Shown: positions 55,593 through 64,000 of the stretch, piece after piece
Numbering within the stretch: the stretch's first letter is position 1
Layout: every line of letters starts with the position of its first letter
Source of the DNA: JAJRTE01 sp964418585
Lineage (GTDB): Bacteria; Myxococcota_A; UBA796; JAJRTE01
Direction of reading: 5' to 3'
Length of the DNA: 64,000 bases
Assembly (NCBI GenBank): GCA_964418585.1
Contig: CAYQMG010000055.1
Span: forward strand, 106,686 to 170,685
Made by a program: the position numbers and the translations under genes
The notes under the pieces: generated by a model
Databases searched by the model: none
Seen by the model: only the letters and a program-made list of their open reading frames with translations
What the model was told of the DNA's origin: nothing

Positions 55593-56572
55593 AAGGCTCG
55601 AGAGGGACGAGCGCGGTATGGGCGGTGTGGCTGTCAGGGGGCGCCCTTTTGCTGGTGCAGGTGGTGCTCTGGGCACTGGTGTTTCGACCGGAGGGGGGAT
55701 CCAGCGGGGACGGGGGGGCCATGCTTCGGAGTGTGGCGAGCAAGCTGTCCAGCGTGGGGGTCAAGGGAGAGGCGGCAAAGTACTACGCCGCCTACCTGGA
55801 CCGCTCGGACGTGTCTCCCACCACCCGGGCCCAGGTTTGCCTGGCCATCGGCGGTCTGCTCAAGGACGAAGGGCGCCTCGAGGAGGCGTTGGGCTACCTC
55901 TACCAGGTGGAGGAACTGGCGCCGAAGAGCCAGGCCGCCCGGGATGCGGCGCCGCTCATCGTGGAGGTACTGGACAGACTCGGGCACACGCAGGCCGCCC
56001 AGGTGGCCCTGTCCACGCGGAGCAGTCTTGACCGGAACCGGGACGAAACCCGGGCGGATGGGGCGATCGTGGCCCGGATCGGCGACCGGGAGATTACTCG
56101 AGCGGATCTGGATCAGGCCATCTCGGCGTTGCCGGCCCCGGTACGGAAACAGCTATCAGATCCGGATCGGATGAAGGAGTTCCTGCAACAGTATGTGGCG
56201 CAGGAACTTCTGTATGACAAGGCGCTCAAGCGGGGGTTGGACCGGGATCCCGCGGTGCGGCAGCAACTCGATCAAGTGAGGCGCCAGGTGGTGGTCAATC
56301 GGCTCTTGGAGGAACAACTTCAGGATCGCGTGAAGCCGGATGAGCAGGACCTGCGCAACTACTACCAGGCGCACCTGGACCAGTTCAAGGGGGCGCAGGG
56401 GGAGACGCCGGGGTTCGATGAGGTGAAGAATCAGGTTCTTCAGGCCTACGTGGGGAGCAAGGCGCAGGGCCTGGCGCAGGAACTCTTGCAAGAGGCGCTC
56501 GCGGCGCAGGAAGTCCAGATCTTCCCGGACGTCCTGGCTGGCGGTACGGCCGACACGGGGGAGGGCCGATGA
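55589..56572 (+). CDS. SurA-like N-domain protein with TPR-like helices
   Basis: A 327-residue protein. An N-terminal membrane anchor (LSGGALLLVQVVLWALVF) is followed by about two TPR-like units (KYYAAYLDRSDV; LEEALGYLYQVEELAPKS). The C-terminal half resembles the SurA N-terminal chaperone domain (VARIGDREITRADLDQAIS, then MKEFLQQYVAQELLYDKALK and EQLQDRVKPDEQDLRNYYQ). No parvulin isomerase domain follows, so it is likely a periplasmic holdase rather than an isomerase. Four-base overlaps on both sides place it firmly inside the Bat operon, which is unusual for standard Bat loci. Confidence 0.75.
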   Translation: MKGSRGTSAVWAVWLSGGALLLVQVVLWALVFRPEGGSSGDGGAMLRSVASKLSSVGVKGEAAKYYAAYLDRSDVSPTTRAQVCLAIGGLLKDEGRLEEALGYLYQVEELAPKSQAARDAAPLIVEVLDRLGHTQAAQVALSTRSSLDRNRDETRADGAIVARIGDREITRADLDQAISALPAPVRKQLSDPDRMKEFLQQYVAQELLYDKALKRGLDRDPAVRQQLDQVRRQVVVNRLLEEQLQDRVKPDEQDLRNYYQAHLDQFKGAQGETPGFDEVKNQVLQAYVGSKAQGLAQELLQEALAAQEVQIFPDVLAGGTADTGEGR

Positions 56573-57603
56573 AGGGAGTGGTCCGTGGAGCAGCGCGCGC
56601 GCGCCGGTACGGGGCCGGTCTCGTGGCCGTGCTGGCGGGGGGATGGCTCCTCGTCGCCTGCCAGGACGCCGCACCGGTCGACAGCTCGAGCAGCACCCGC
56701 CCGCCGGTGACTCTTACCGCCTCGGTAGACAAGGCCGTGGCGACCACGGGGGATGTGATCCGGTACGAGGTGACGCTGGAGCATGATCCGGACATCGAGG
56801 TGAGTCTTCCCGAGATTTTCAGCAAGATTCAGGGGTTCAAGGTATCTGACATCGAACACGAAGGGCCGGTGGAGCGGGATGGCCGGCAGGTGGAATCCCG
56901 GGTGTTCCAGTTGCGCGCGTTCGACACCGGGTCCTATGTCCTGCCTGCCCTGTCGGTCACCTACACGGACCCGAACGGGAAGGAGCAGACCGCGGGCACG
57001 CCCCAGATTTTCGTGGAGATCCAGTCGGTTTTGGACAAGGGGGAGGAGCAAGAGGACATCGCGGACATCAAGCCTGCGCAGGCGCCCCCACGGGACTACC
57101 GTCCCTTGCTCCTGGTGGGTGCCGCTGTGCTGCTGCTGGGGGGCCTTGTTGGAGCCGTGGTCTGGTACCTGCGGAGACGCCGGGACCGGGAGGAGGCGGC
57201 GCCGCCGCCACGTCCACCGTGGGAGGAGGCCATGCAGGCCCTGGACGCACTGGAGAAAGGAGACATCCTGGACCGAGAGGACCATCGGGCATACGGGTTC
57301 GCCCTGTCCGAAATCTTTCGGACCTACCTGGAGCGACGTTTCTCGTTCCCGGCCCTGGAGAACACGACCGAGGAGATTCTGTCGGCATTCCGACGTGTGG
57401 ACGTTCCCCTGGGAAAGCCTCGAGACCTGGCCCACCAGGTGCTGACCGCCACGGACCGACTCAAGTTCGCCAAGGGCTCCCTGTCGGCGGAGGAAGCGGA
57501 ACGTCTGCTGGATGCGGCCAGGGAGTTCGTCGCCGCCACCACGCCGCCTCCGCCGGTGGAGGAAGGTGACGAGGCCCGGGTGAGCGAGGGGGGGAGGCCA
57601 TGA
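56569..57603 (+). CDS. BatD-like lipoprotein (second of three)
   Basis: A 344-residue protein. The signal ends in WLLVAC, a probable lipobox. A BatD-like beta domain follows (TLTASVDKAVATTGDVIRYE; FQLRAFDTGSYVLPALSVTY), then a transmembrane helix (LLLVGAAVLLLGGLVGAVVWY) and a cytoplasmic DUF4381-like helical domain (YGFALSEIFRTYLERRF; LSAEEAERLLDAAREFV). Lipidation plus a second membrane helix would pin the beta domain against the periplasmic face. It overlaps its neighbours by 4 bases on each side. Confidence 0.75.
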   Translation: MKGVVRGAARARRYGAGLVAVLAGGWLLVACQDAAPVDSSSSTRPPVTLTASVDKAVATTGDVIRYEVTLEHDPDIEVSLPEIFSKIQGFKVSDIEHEGPVERDGRQVESRVFQLRAFDTGSYVLPALSVTYTDPNGKEQTAGTPQIFVEIQSVLDKGEEQEDIADIKPAQAPPRDYRPLLLVGAAVLLLGGLVGAVVWYLRRRRDREEAAPPPRPPWEEAMQALDALEKGDILDREDHRAYGFALSEIFRTYLERRFSFPALENTTEEILSAFRRVDVPLGKPRDLAHQVLTATDRLKFAKGSLSAEEAERLLDAAREFVAATTPPPPVEEGDEARVSEGGRP

Positions 57604-58595
57604 CGTTCCATCTCGCCAATCCTGAATGGTTGCTCCTGCTCCTGCCCTTGATCCTGGTCGTGCGCCGCATGCAGCGCGATCCGGGCGCCGCGCTGAGGTA
57701 CTCGAGCCTCCGCCTGTTCTCGGGAATCACGTCCGGCGGAACCGGCAACCGCCGACAACTCCTGGTGCTGCTGCGCACGCTTGCTCTGACCCTGATGATC
57801 GTGGCCCTGGCCCGGCCTCAGACAGGCCGGAAGCTCACCGAAATCGTGAGCGAGGGGGTCGACATCGTGCTGGCCATCGACACATCCCGGTCCATGGAAG
57901 CCACCGACTTCACCCTGGGAGGCAAACCCGCATCACGCCTGGAGGTGGTCAAACGGGTGGTGAAGGAATTCATTCGGCACCAGAACGGAAACCGGGTGGG
58001 ACTGGTGGTATTCGGCTCGGAAGCGTTCACCCAGTGCCCGCTGACCCTGGACTACGGCGTGCTTGAGAGCTTCGTGGACCGACTGGAGACAGGCATGGCC
58101 GGGGATGCCACGGCGATCGGAAGTGCGCTGAGTGTGGCAGCGACCCGGCTCAAGGACCTCCCCGGCAAGTCGAAGGTGATTATCCTTCTCACAGACGGCG
58201 CCAGCAACGCCGGTCCGGTCGGCCCACTGGACGCAGCCGAAGCGGCCAGGGCTCTGGGCATCAAGGTCTACAGCGTTGGAATCGGCACCGAGGGGTTTGC
58301 GCCCATGCCCCGGCACACGATTCTGGGCACGTTCTACGAACCGGTCAAGGTGGAGTTCGATGAAGTTACGCTACGACAGATCGCAGAAACCACCTCGGGA
58401 AGATACTTCTTCGCCACCGACACCGATACGCTGAAACACATATATGATACCATCGACAGGCTCGAGAAGAGCGAGAAGAAGGTCAAGGAACACATGGACT
58501 ACCACGAGCGGTTCGTCCCGTTTCTGGTGGCCGGGTTGCTCCTTCTCCTGCTCGAGATCGTGCTGGCCAACACCTGGCTGAGAAAGTTGCCGTGA
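57600..58595 (+). CDS. batA: BatA-type von Willebrand A membrane protein
   Basis: A 331-residue protein with two N-terminal hydrophobic helices (WLLLLLPLILVV; LLVLLRTLALTLMIVAL), a cytoplasmic or periplasmic VWA domain whose metal-ion site begins IVLAIDTSRSMEATDF, and a C-terminal helix (FLVAGLLLLLLEIVLANTWL). This is the BatA layout. VWA proteins of Bat loci are MoxR clients and are linked to aerotolerance and envelope stress in Bacteroides and to similar roles elsewhere. It overlaps the BatD-like gene by 4 bases and precedes the BatB-BatC gene by 10. Confidence 0.92.
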   Translation: MTFHLANPEWLLLLLPLILVVRRMQRDPGAALRYSSLRLFSGITSGGTGNRRQLLVLLRTLALTLMIVALARPQTGRKLTEIVSEGVDIVLAIDTSRSMEATDFTLGGKPASRLEVVKRVVKEFIRHQNGNRVGLVVFGSEAFTQCPLTLDYGVLESFVDRLETGMAGDATAIGSALSVAATRLKDLPGKSKVIILLTDGASNAGPVGPLDAAEAARALGIKVYSVGIGTEGFAPMPRHTILGTFYEPVKVEFDEVTLRQIAETTSGRYFFATDTDTLKHIYDTIDRLEKSEKKVKEHMDYHERFVPFLVAGLLLLLLEIVLANTWLRKLP

Positions 58596-58605
58596 GGGAG
58601 TCGTC

Positions 58606-60510
58606 ATGCGGATTGCATCGCCCTCGTTCCTGCTTCTCCTCTGGCTGGTGCCGTTCCTGGCCGCGTTCTACCTCTGGTCGTTCCGTCGGCGCGCACAGCT
58701 TCTGGAGAAGTTTGCCAGCCACGAGATGCTCGCGCGGCTGCTCCCTTCGGTGAGCCGTTCGCGACAGAGGACCAAGGCGGCGCTGCTGAGCACCGCGGTT
58801 GTAATGGTAATTCTGGCGCTGCTCCGACCCCAGTGGGGATTCCACTGGGAGGAGATTACCCGCCGGGGCGTGGACATCATGGTGGCGGTGGACGTGTCCC
58901 AGTCCATGCTGGCCGAGGACGTGTCTCCGAACCGCCTGGAGCGCGCAAAAAGGGAACTCGAGGACTTGCTGGACATCCTGGAGGGAGACCGGATTGGTCT
59001 GATCGCGTTTGCCGGAGAAGCCTGGGTCCAGTGTCCCCTCACCCTGGACTATGGCGCCTTCGCCATGTTCCTCGACTACCTGGACCCGGACCTGATCCCG
59101 GTCCCCGGGACCGCCATCGCCCAGGCCATCGAACTGGCGCAGGAAAGTTTCGTGGAACAATCGAGCGCGTCCCGCGCCCTGATCCTGGTCACCGATGGAG
59201 AGGACCATCTCGGCAATGTGATGGAGGCCGCCCGAAAAGCCAAGGAAGCGGGTATCCAGATCTATACCATCGGAATCGGCGCCGACCAGGGGGCGCCGAT
59301 TCCCTCTCCGGATGGTGAGGGCTTCATCCAGGACCGGAATGGAGAGGTGGTCATGACCCGGCTCGACGAAAACACCCTCCAGCGGGTCGCCGTCGAGACC
59401 GGCGGAGCTTACGTCCGGTCCACCAGTGGAAACTTGGATCTGGAACGCATCTATACCGAGGGCATACGGGCCTCCCTGGAAGCCACGGAACTGAAGAGCA
59501 CGCGCCAGAAAAAATGGGAGGAACGCTTCCAGTGGCCCCTGTTCGTCGCCGTCCTGATCCTGTTCCTGGAACCTTTCGTGTCCGAACGGGGAAGATCCCG
59601 ACGCCGCCGAACCACTCCGGCCGTCGCGGCAACCCTGTTGCTCCTCTGCACCTGGTCCCCGCAGGCTTCCGCCGGACTGCTCGGGTCCTCGACCCTCCAG
59701 AAGGCGTTGCAAGCCTATGAATCAGAAGACTACGAGACCGCGCTCCAACTGTTCACCGACGCCGGCATCGAACGGCCGAACGACCCCTTGATCGACTACA
59801 ACATGGGCAACGCTTACTACAAGACCCGACGATTCCAGGAGGCCGAAACATCCTACCTCCGGGTCATCGCGCGCACCGCAGACAACGCGCTCCGGGAACG
59901 CGCCTACTACAACCTCGGCAACACCGCCTTCCGACAGGGCAAGCTCGACCAGGCGGTGGAATACTACCAGGAGGCGCTCAAGCTGGACCCGAACGACATG
60001 GACGCGAAGCGCAACCTGGAGATCACCCGGCGTGAGATTCAGCGGAGGCTGGAAGAGAACCGGAAACGGCAGGAAAAACAGCAAGAAGCCGGAGACCAGA
60101 ATCAACAGGGTCAACAGAACCAGCCGGAGAACCAACAGCAACAGGGAAGCGACCAGGGAGAAAAGCCTCGAGAGGCCCAGAACCGAGGCGCAGAACCCAC
60201 CCCGGGTCCGGACCAGCGCGCACAGGCCGAGCAAGGAGCCGAAACAACCCCGGCGCCCTCACCCGGGACCTCCCAGGGGGCGGGTGGAGAACCCACCCCC
60301 ACCCCGGGACCGCCTCGAGCCGCAGCCGCAACGTCGGGCCAGGATCAGGCACAGGCTGGAAACCAGCAAGACCAGGTGCCGGTGGGACAACTCACACGTG
60401 AACAGGCCGAGCGACTCCTGAGCCAGGTCCCGGACGCACAGGCCGCCGGGCTGAAGGCACTGCGAAGAGGCCGTCAGGGCACAGGTGTGCCCGGAGGGAA
60501 GCCATGGTAG
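58606..60510 (+). CDS. batB: BatB-BatC fusion: VWA domain plus TPR and Gln-rich tail
   Basis: A 634-residue protein. The first ~325 residues are a BatB-like VWA protein (helices at the start, metal-ion site VAVDVSQSMLAEDV, C-terminal helix FVAVLILFLEPFV). A second hydrophobic stretch then looks like a signal peptide (TPAVAATLLLLCTWSPQASA), followed by BatC-like TPR units (LQAYESEDYETALQLFTDAG; YNMGNAYYKTRRFQEAETSY; NTAFRQGKLDQAVEYYQEAL). A long Gln/Glu/Pro low-complexity tail ends the protein. In most genomes BatB and BatC are separate genes; here they are joined in frame. The stop overlaps batD by 7 bases. Confidence 0.9.
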   Translation: MRIASPSFLLLLWLVPFLAAFYLWSFRRRAQLLEKFASHEMLARLLPSVSRSRQRTKAALLSTAVVMVILALLRPQWGFHWEEITRRGVDIMVAVDVSQSMLAEDVSPNRLERAKRELEDLLDILEGDRIGLIAFAGEAWVQCPLTLDYGAFAMFLDYLDPDLIPVPGTAIAQAIELAQESFVEQSSASRALILVTDGEDHLGNVMEAARKAKEAGIQIYTIGIGADQGAPIPSPDGEGFIQDRNGEVVMTRLDENTLQRVAVETGGAYVRSTSGNLDLERIYTEGIRASLEATELKSTRQKKWEERFQWPLFVAVLILFLEPFVSERGRSRRRRTTPAVAATLLLLCTWSPQASAGLLGSSTLQKALQAYESEDYETALQLFTDAGIERPNDPLIDYNMGNAYYKTRRFQEAETSYLRVIARTADNALRERAYYNLGNTAFRQGKLDQAVEYYQEALKLDPNDMDAKRNLEITRREIQRRLEENRKRQEKQQEAGDQNQQGQQNQPENQQQQGSDQGEKPREAQNRGAEPTPGPDQRAQAEQGAETTPAPSPGTSQGAGGEPTPTPGPPRAAAATSGQDQAQAGNQQDQVPVGQLTREQAERLLSQVPDAQAAGLKALRRGRQGTGVPGGKPW

Positions 60511-62414
60511 TACGGGGGACACCAGGGAGGAATGCGACCAGGACCAGCCATCGCGAAACGCGACAGGCGGGGCGGGCCTCAATCTTCCCTCACCTCGCCG
60601 CACCGCTCGCCCTGTTCCTGGTGTGGTGCCTGGTCCCGACCACGGTCCTGGGCCAAACCGTGAACGCCGAACTGGACCGCAGCCGCACCGTGCTGGGCCA
60701 CCCGGTCACGCTCACCATCCGCGTGGAGGGTGGAACCTCTGGCAGCCCGAGGATTCCCGACCTGGACGACTGGTCCGTCCAGTACATCGGGCAGGAGACC
60801 TCCATTTCCGCGGTCAACCTGTCCATTACTCGTTCCGTGGCTTTCAACTACCTGTTTACACCGCTCAAGACCGGAAGCCTGACCATCCCCCCTATTTCGG
60901 TCAAGGTGGACGGAAAAACCCTCCAGACCCAACAACTCCAGGTCCTGGTAACGAAAGGGCAGCCCCGCTCGAGCAGTGGGTCACGAGGGATGGGTGGCAC
61001 TGGCGCTCCAGCGCCTGGGGGGTTCGACGCACAGGATGACGTGATTGTTGAACTGGAAGTCGATCCTCCGGTGGCCTACGTGGGGCAGATGGTGCGGGAA
61101 ACCTTGCGGATCCTCACCGCGGTTCCTCTGGGGGACTCCATCCAGGTGAGTCGGGAGAAGGTGGCCGGGGCGGTGGAGGAGGAAGCGGTCAACGGGGCCC
61201 AGCGCCGGTACACGACGACGCGCAACGGGCGAAGCTACCGGGTGGAAGAGGTTTCGTGGGTTTTCTACCCGGTGAAGCCGGGGACGCTCCAGATTTCTTC
61301 CATTGATGTCACCGTGCCGGTGGTCGTGCGTTCGCGGTACCGACGGCGTCACACGATCGATCCGTTCTTCGACAGCTTTTTTGGAGCGGGACCTCGCATC
61401 GAGCCGCGCGGATACCGAACCGAGGAACGGTCGGTGTTGGTTCGGCCTGTTCCGGCCGAGGGGAGGCCGGCAGGATATCGTGGTCTGGTCGGGCGCTTCA
61501 CGGTCACGGCCCGCGCTTCGGACACCAACCTGCGGCTGGGCGATTCCTCCACAGTCACCATCACGGTGCAGGGGGAGGGCAACCTCCGCAACCTCACCCT
61601 GCCGCCCCTCGAGGACGGTCGGTTCAAGGTGTACGACGACTCTCCGGAGGTCACAGTCCGTCTCGACGACCAGGGCCGGGTGATGAGTGTACGGCAATTC
61701 AAACGGGCCGTGGTGCCCCAGGTGAGCGGAGACCTGGAGTTGCCTGGGGTTCGTATCGTCTACTTCAACCCGAACACGGGCCGGTTCGAGACAGCCACCT
61801 CTGACCCTGTACGGCTCCACGTGGCCCCGGGCGAGCGCGGTGAGCGCACCCTGGCGGAAAGCGGGGGAGTCCGGGGGGTGGGGAAGACCGCGGTGGAGGT
61901 GACGGGCGAGGACATCCTGCCGATTCACATGGGTCCGGAACTGGCCGCTCGACGTGGTCTCCTGCTCTCGAGTCCCATGGTCTTGCTCGCGCTCGGCCTG
62001 GCACCTGGGCTGTTCTTCGTGTCCACAGGTGTCGCTCGAGTCCGCCGGAAACGGTACGGAGACGAGGCAACGCGACGAAGGCGCATGGCCTATCGGGTCG
62101 CCCGGCGAGGTCTGAAAGAGGCCCGCAATGCGGCGCGTCGAGGCGAACGTGAAGGCCTGGAGGTCCTGAGCAAGGTCCTGAGGGCCTATCTTGGGGACAA
62201 ACTTGGGGTCCAGGGTGGAGCGCTCGTGGCCCAGGAGGTTCAAGACCTGCTGACCCGTGCCGGCGTACCCGAAACCCTGGCCAGGGACGCGGCCACGTTG
62301 TTGGATGAACTGGAGCACGCCCGCTACGCACCGGATCAAGGCGGAGACCCGGCGTCCCGACTGTTGCCGCGCACGCGGCGACTCCTGGCAAGCCTCGAGA
62401 AGGAGTTGGAATGA
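60504..62414 (+). CDS. batD: BatD (oxygen-tolerance family) protein
   Basis: A 636-residue protein, the full-size BatD of the locus. A signal peptide (PLALFLVWCLVPTTVLG) is followed by tandem beta domains (VNAELDRSRTVLGHPVTLTI; FNYLFTPLKTGSLTIPPISV; VELEVDPPVAYVGQMVRETL; VSWVFYPVKPGTLQISSIDV). A transmembrane helix (PMVLLALGLAPGLFFVSTG) and a cytoplasmic helical tail (LRAYLGDKLGVQGGALVAQE) end it. GGAGGG precedes the ATG. BatD is thought to be a periplasmic partner of the VWA proteins. The 4-base overlap with batE couples the two. Confidence 0.9.
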   Translation: MVVRGTPGRNATRTSHRETRQAGRASIFPHLAAPLALFLVWCLVPTTVLGQTVNAELDRSRTVLGHPVTLTIRVEGGTSGSPRIPDLDDWSVQYIGQETSISAVNLSITRSVAFNYLFTPLKTGSLTIPPISVKVDGKTLQTQQLQVLVTKGQPRSSSGSRGMGGTGAPAPGGFDAQDDVIVELEVDPPVAYVGQMVRETLRILTAVPLGDSIQVSREKVAGAVEEEAVNGAQRRYTTTRNGRSYRVEEVSWVFYPVKPGTLQISSIDVTVPVVVRSRYRRRHTIDPFFDSFFGAGPRIEPRGYRTEERSVLVRPVPAEGRPAGYRGLVGRFTVTARASDTNLRLGDSSTVTITVQGEGNLRNLTLPPLEDGRFKVYDDSPEVTVRLDDQGRVMSVRQFKRAVVPQVSGDLELPGVRIVYFNPNTGRFETATSDPVRLHVAPGERGERTLAESGGVRGVGKTAVEVTGEDILPIHMGPELAARRGLLLSSPMVLLALGLAPGLFFVSTGVARVRRKRYGDEATRRRRMAYRVARRGLKEARNAARRGEREGLEVLSKVLRAYLGDKLGVQGGALVAQEVQDLLTRAGVPETLARDAATLLDELEHARYAPDQGGDPASRLLPRTRRLLASLEKELE

Positions 62415-63292
62415 CACCATCCGCTCGACAACAGGGCTCGAACCAACCACGCACGCGCCGGCTTGCGCTGGCCATGGTCGGCAGCCTCGTCCTGGGCCTG
62501 GTTGCGTCCACTCCCCACCTGGCGGCCGCAATGGACCGGCCGGCGGCCGGCGCGCCCGAGCCCACAGACGAACTGGCAGCCGACCGGGCCAAGATGACCG
62601 CCGCGGTGCTCGAGGAAGCCAACACGGCCTACCAGGCCGGCGACTATGCCCGGGCTGTGGCATTGTACCGGCTCGTCCTTGAACGCGGGATTCGAAACGG
62701 GCACCTCTACTACAACATGGGCAACGCCTACCATCGCCTCGGCGACGTGGGACACGCGATCTACAACTACTTGATGGCTCAATGCTACCTCCCCAGGGAT
62801 GGTGACGTGCGCGCCAACCTGACCTATGCTCGAGACCAGGTGCGTGACCGGCTGGATCCCATGCCATCACCGTGGTGGCACCGGGTGATGTTCTGGCACG
62901 ACCAGGTGAGCGATCACGAACTGGCGGTGGCCACCGTGGTGCTCAACACGATGTTCTGGACACTGCTCGCTTTCCGTTGGTTCCGGCATCGCCCCGGTCT
63001 CGGATGGGCCATCGCACTCACCGGGATCCTCACCTTCCTTTCCACGGCGACCGCAGTGGAAAAACTGTGGCGCTACACCCACCACCCGGTGGCCGTGGTC
63101 CTGGCCGAGGAACTGTCCGTGCGGTCCGGCATGGACGTAAACAGCGTGCGTCTGTTCGTGCTTCATGCCGGCGCCGAGGTCCGGGTGGGCAAGATGGGGT
63201 CGGGCGACTGGATCCGGATCGATTTGCCGGATGGGAAACGCGGCTGGGTGGAACGTCGATTCCTCGGCATCGTGTCCCCGTTGGAGGACTAG
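62411..63292 (+). CDS. batE: BatE-like protein: TPR plus SH3 domain
   Basis: A 293-residue protein. An N-terminal signal/anchor (LALAMVGSLVLGLVASTPHLA) is followed by TPR units (ANTAYQAGDYARAVALYRLV; YYNMGNAYHRLGDVGHAIYN), two hydrophobic helices in the middle, and a C-terminal bacterial SH3-like domain (LFVLHAGAEVRVGKMGSGDW; GKRGWVERRFLGIV). This is the BatE architecture and closes the operon. Its stop is followed after 102 bases by the convergent MopE-like gene; no terminator was recognised. Confidence 0.87.
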   Translation: MTPSARQQGSNQPRTRRLALAMVGSLVLGLVASTPHLAAAMDRPAAGAPEPTDELAADRAKMTAAVLEEANTAYQAGDYARAVALYRLVLERGIRNGHLYYNMGNAYHRLGDVGHAIYNYLMAQCYLPRDGDVRANLTYARDQVRDRLDPMPSPWWHRVMFWHDQVSDHELAVATVVLNTMFWTLLAFRWFRHRPGLGWAIALTGILTFLSTATAVEKLWRYTHHPVAVVLAEELSVRSGMDVNSVRLFVLHAGAEVRVGKMGSGDWIRIDLPDGKRGWVERRFLGIVSPLED

Positions 63293-63394
63293 GGGCACCG
63301 GAAAGCGCGGGGAAGGAAGGAACAGCGGCCCCCCGCCGACCAGGGCGAGCCGACGCGAGGGGCGCCCACGAGATGAGGTTCACCCCCCGGGGAT

Positions 63395-64000
63395 TCACCC
63401 GCCGAAGAAGAGGTTCCAGACCTCCATCAACAGCGTCTCGAGGGAGGAGGGGGCTGTCTTCTCGCTGGTGGAAGGAACGACCCGCGGGGGCACGCCGGTG
63501 CCGAACGCGCCCGCATCCTCCCCGTCCTGGCCGTCGCAGTCCTCGTCGAGGCCGTCCGCAGCGATGTCCGGCAGGTCGCTCTCAAGGTAGGCGCCCTCGA
63601 ATGCGTCGAAGCAGTCGCAGTCGTCCACCTCGTTTTTCCCGTCCCCGTCGTTGTCCTCGTCGCAAGGACCGTAGCAATTGATCGTGCCCAGGTCCGGACA
63701 GGCGCTCGAGGTGGTCTCCCCATCCGGGTCCGGCCACTCGATGGGCGGAGGGGTACCGGTGCCGGTTCCGGTTCCGCCTGTGCCTGTCCCGGTGCCGCCG
63801 GTGCCTGTGCCGGTGCCTGCCGCGTCGTTGCCGTCCTGGCCGTCGCAGTCCTGGTCCATCCCGTCGACCTGGTCGTCGACGGCGTCGGGGTTGACCGCCG
63901 CGTCGGTGTCGTCGCAATCGCAGGACTCCTCGGAGAACCCGTCGCCGTCGCCGTCGTCGTCGCACGGCCCGTTGCACTGGATGGTGCCGTACTGGGTGCA
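63395..64000 (-). CDS. MopE-like Cys/Asp-repeat protein, C-terminal part (cut by right edge)
   Basis: The last 201 residues of a minus-strand gene whose start lies beyond 64000; the frame is open to the edge. It has two copies of the 'putative metal-binding motif' seen in MopE-type proteins: CNGPCDDDGDG ... CDCDDTD ... MDQDCDGQDG, and CYGPCDEDNDGDG ... CDCFDAF ... LDEDCDGQDG. The Asp-rich loops should bind calcium, and Cys pairs probably form disulphides. A low-complexity Gly-Thr linker (GTGTGTGGTGTG) separates them. The C-terminus ends with a short amphipathic SSLETLLMEVWNLFFGG. Likely an extracellular surface protein, as in Myxococcota. Confidence 0.8.
   Translation of the reverse strand, partial: CTQYGTIQCNGPCDDDGDGDGFSEESCDCDDTDAAVNPDAVDDQVDGMDQDCDGQDGNDAAGTGTGTGGTGTGTGGTGTGTGTPPPIEWPDPDGETTSSACPDLGTINCYGPCDEDNDGDGKNEVDDCDCFDAFEGAYLESDLPDIAADGLDEDCDGQDGEDAGAFGTGVPPRVVPSTSEKTAPSSLETLLMEVWNLFFGG

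Noticed and set aside
60981..62870. 629-residue minus-strand open frame opposite batD/batE
   Set aside because: Antisense shadow; Arg/Pro/Ser-rich and without start signals or motifs.

Overview
The window is a high-GC, gene-dense stretch of a bacterial chromosome, with 56 protein genes supported and two of them cut by the window ends. Many lipoprotein and Sec signals, a SurA-like protein, a Bat (aerotolerance) locus, MopE-type calcium-repeat proteins, and a secreted metalloprotease with a Cys/hydrophobic/Arg-rich tail resembling MYXO-CTERM all point to a Gram-negative organism. It is probably from the old deltaproteobacterial grade (Myxococcota or a neighbouring, perhaps uncultured, phylum). 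This is inferred from gene content, not from a search. No rRNA, tRNA, prophage or CRISPR array was seen.

Layout, 1-15.4 kb: a signal-peptide gene leaving the left edge, a B12-binding-type radical SAM enzyme coupled to an ICMT-like methyltransferase, a lipoprotein, a ferritin-VIT1 iron transporter, a flippase-like membrane protein, a GT-C-like membrane protein coupled to an M49-like lipoprotein peptidase, a COG0731-like radical SAM enzyme, a probable structured small RNA with its own terminator, an unusual RpoH-like sigma factor, Xaa-Pro aminopeptidase, a PfkB kinase and FabI. 15.4-20 kb (minus strand): lipoprotein-rbfA-truB, then rpsO-pnp behind their own promoter. 20-34.7 kb: BtpA-family protein, GYF-like membrane protein, a secreted protein made of seven six-cysteine repeats, sat, a phosphodiesterase, deoxynucleoside kinase-panB-panC, phosphofructokinase, aat, a lipoprotein and an S51-like peptidase.

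34.9-40.2 kb is a compact six-gene run: Ycf46-type AAA ATPase, DUF1257 (Ycf35-like), DUF2997, a membrane protein with a catalytically dead signal-peptidase-like domain, a TPR protein and a PilT-like ATPase. The first three are a partnership known mainly from cyanobacteria and plastids. With the last three they form the best candidate for an undescribed system. 40.3-46.5 kb is an accessory stretch: rpmB, a subtilisin-like protease, an HExxH metalloprotease, an AT-rich gap, a flavin reductase and an IS630-like fragment.

46.9-63.3 kb is a proteostasis and envelope block. groES-groEL and dnaK are divergent from a short shared control region. dnaK and dnaJ are followed by an expanded Bat locus: BatD-like protein, MoxR, DUF58, SurA-like protein, a second BatD-like lipoprotein, BatA, a BatB-BatC fusion, BatD and BatE, mostly with 4-7 base overlaps. 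MoxR and DUF58 would act with the von Willebrand proteins at the membrane, and BatD/BatE on the periplasmic side. A MopE-like gene enters from the right edge.

Two window-wide signals stand out. Readable sigma-70-type promoters recur (TTGAC, 16-19 bases, TAnnnn, often preceded by TGC). The palindrome CTCGAG is iterated roughly every 0.5 kb, far above chance.
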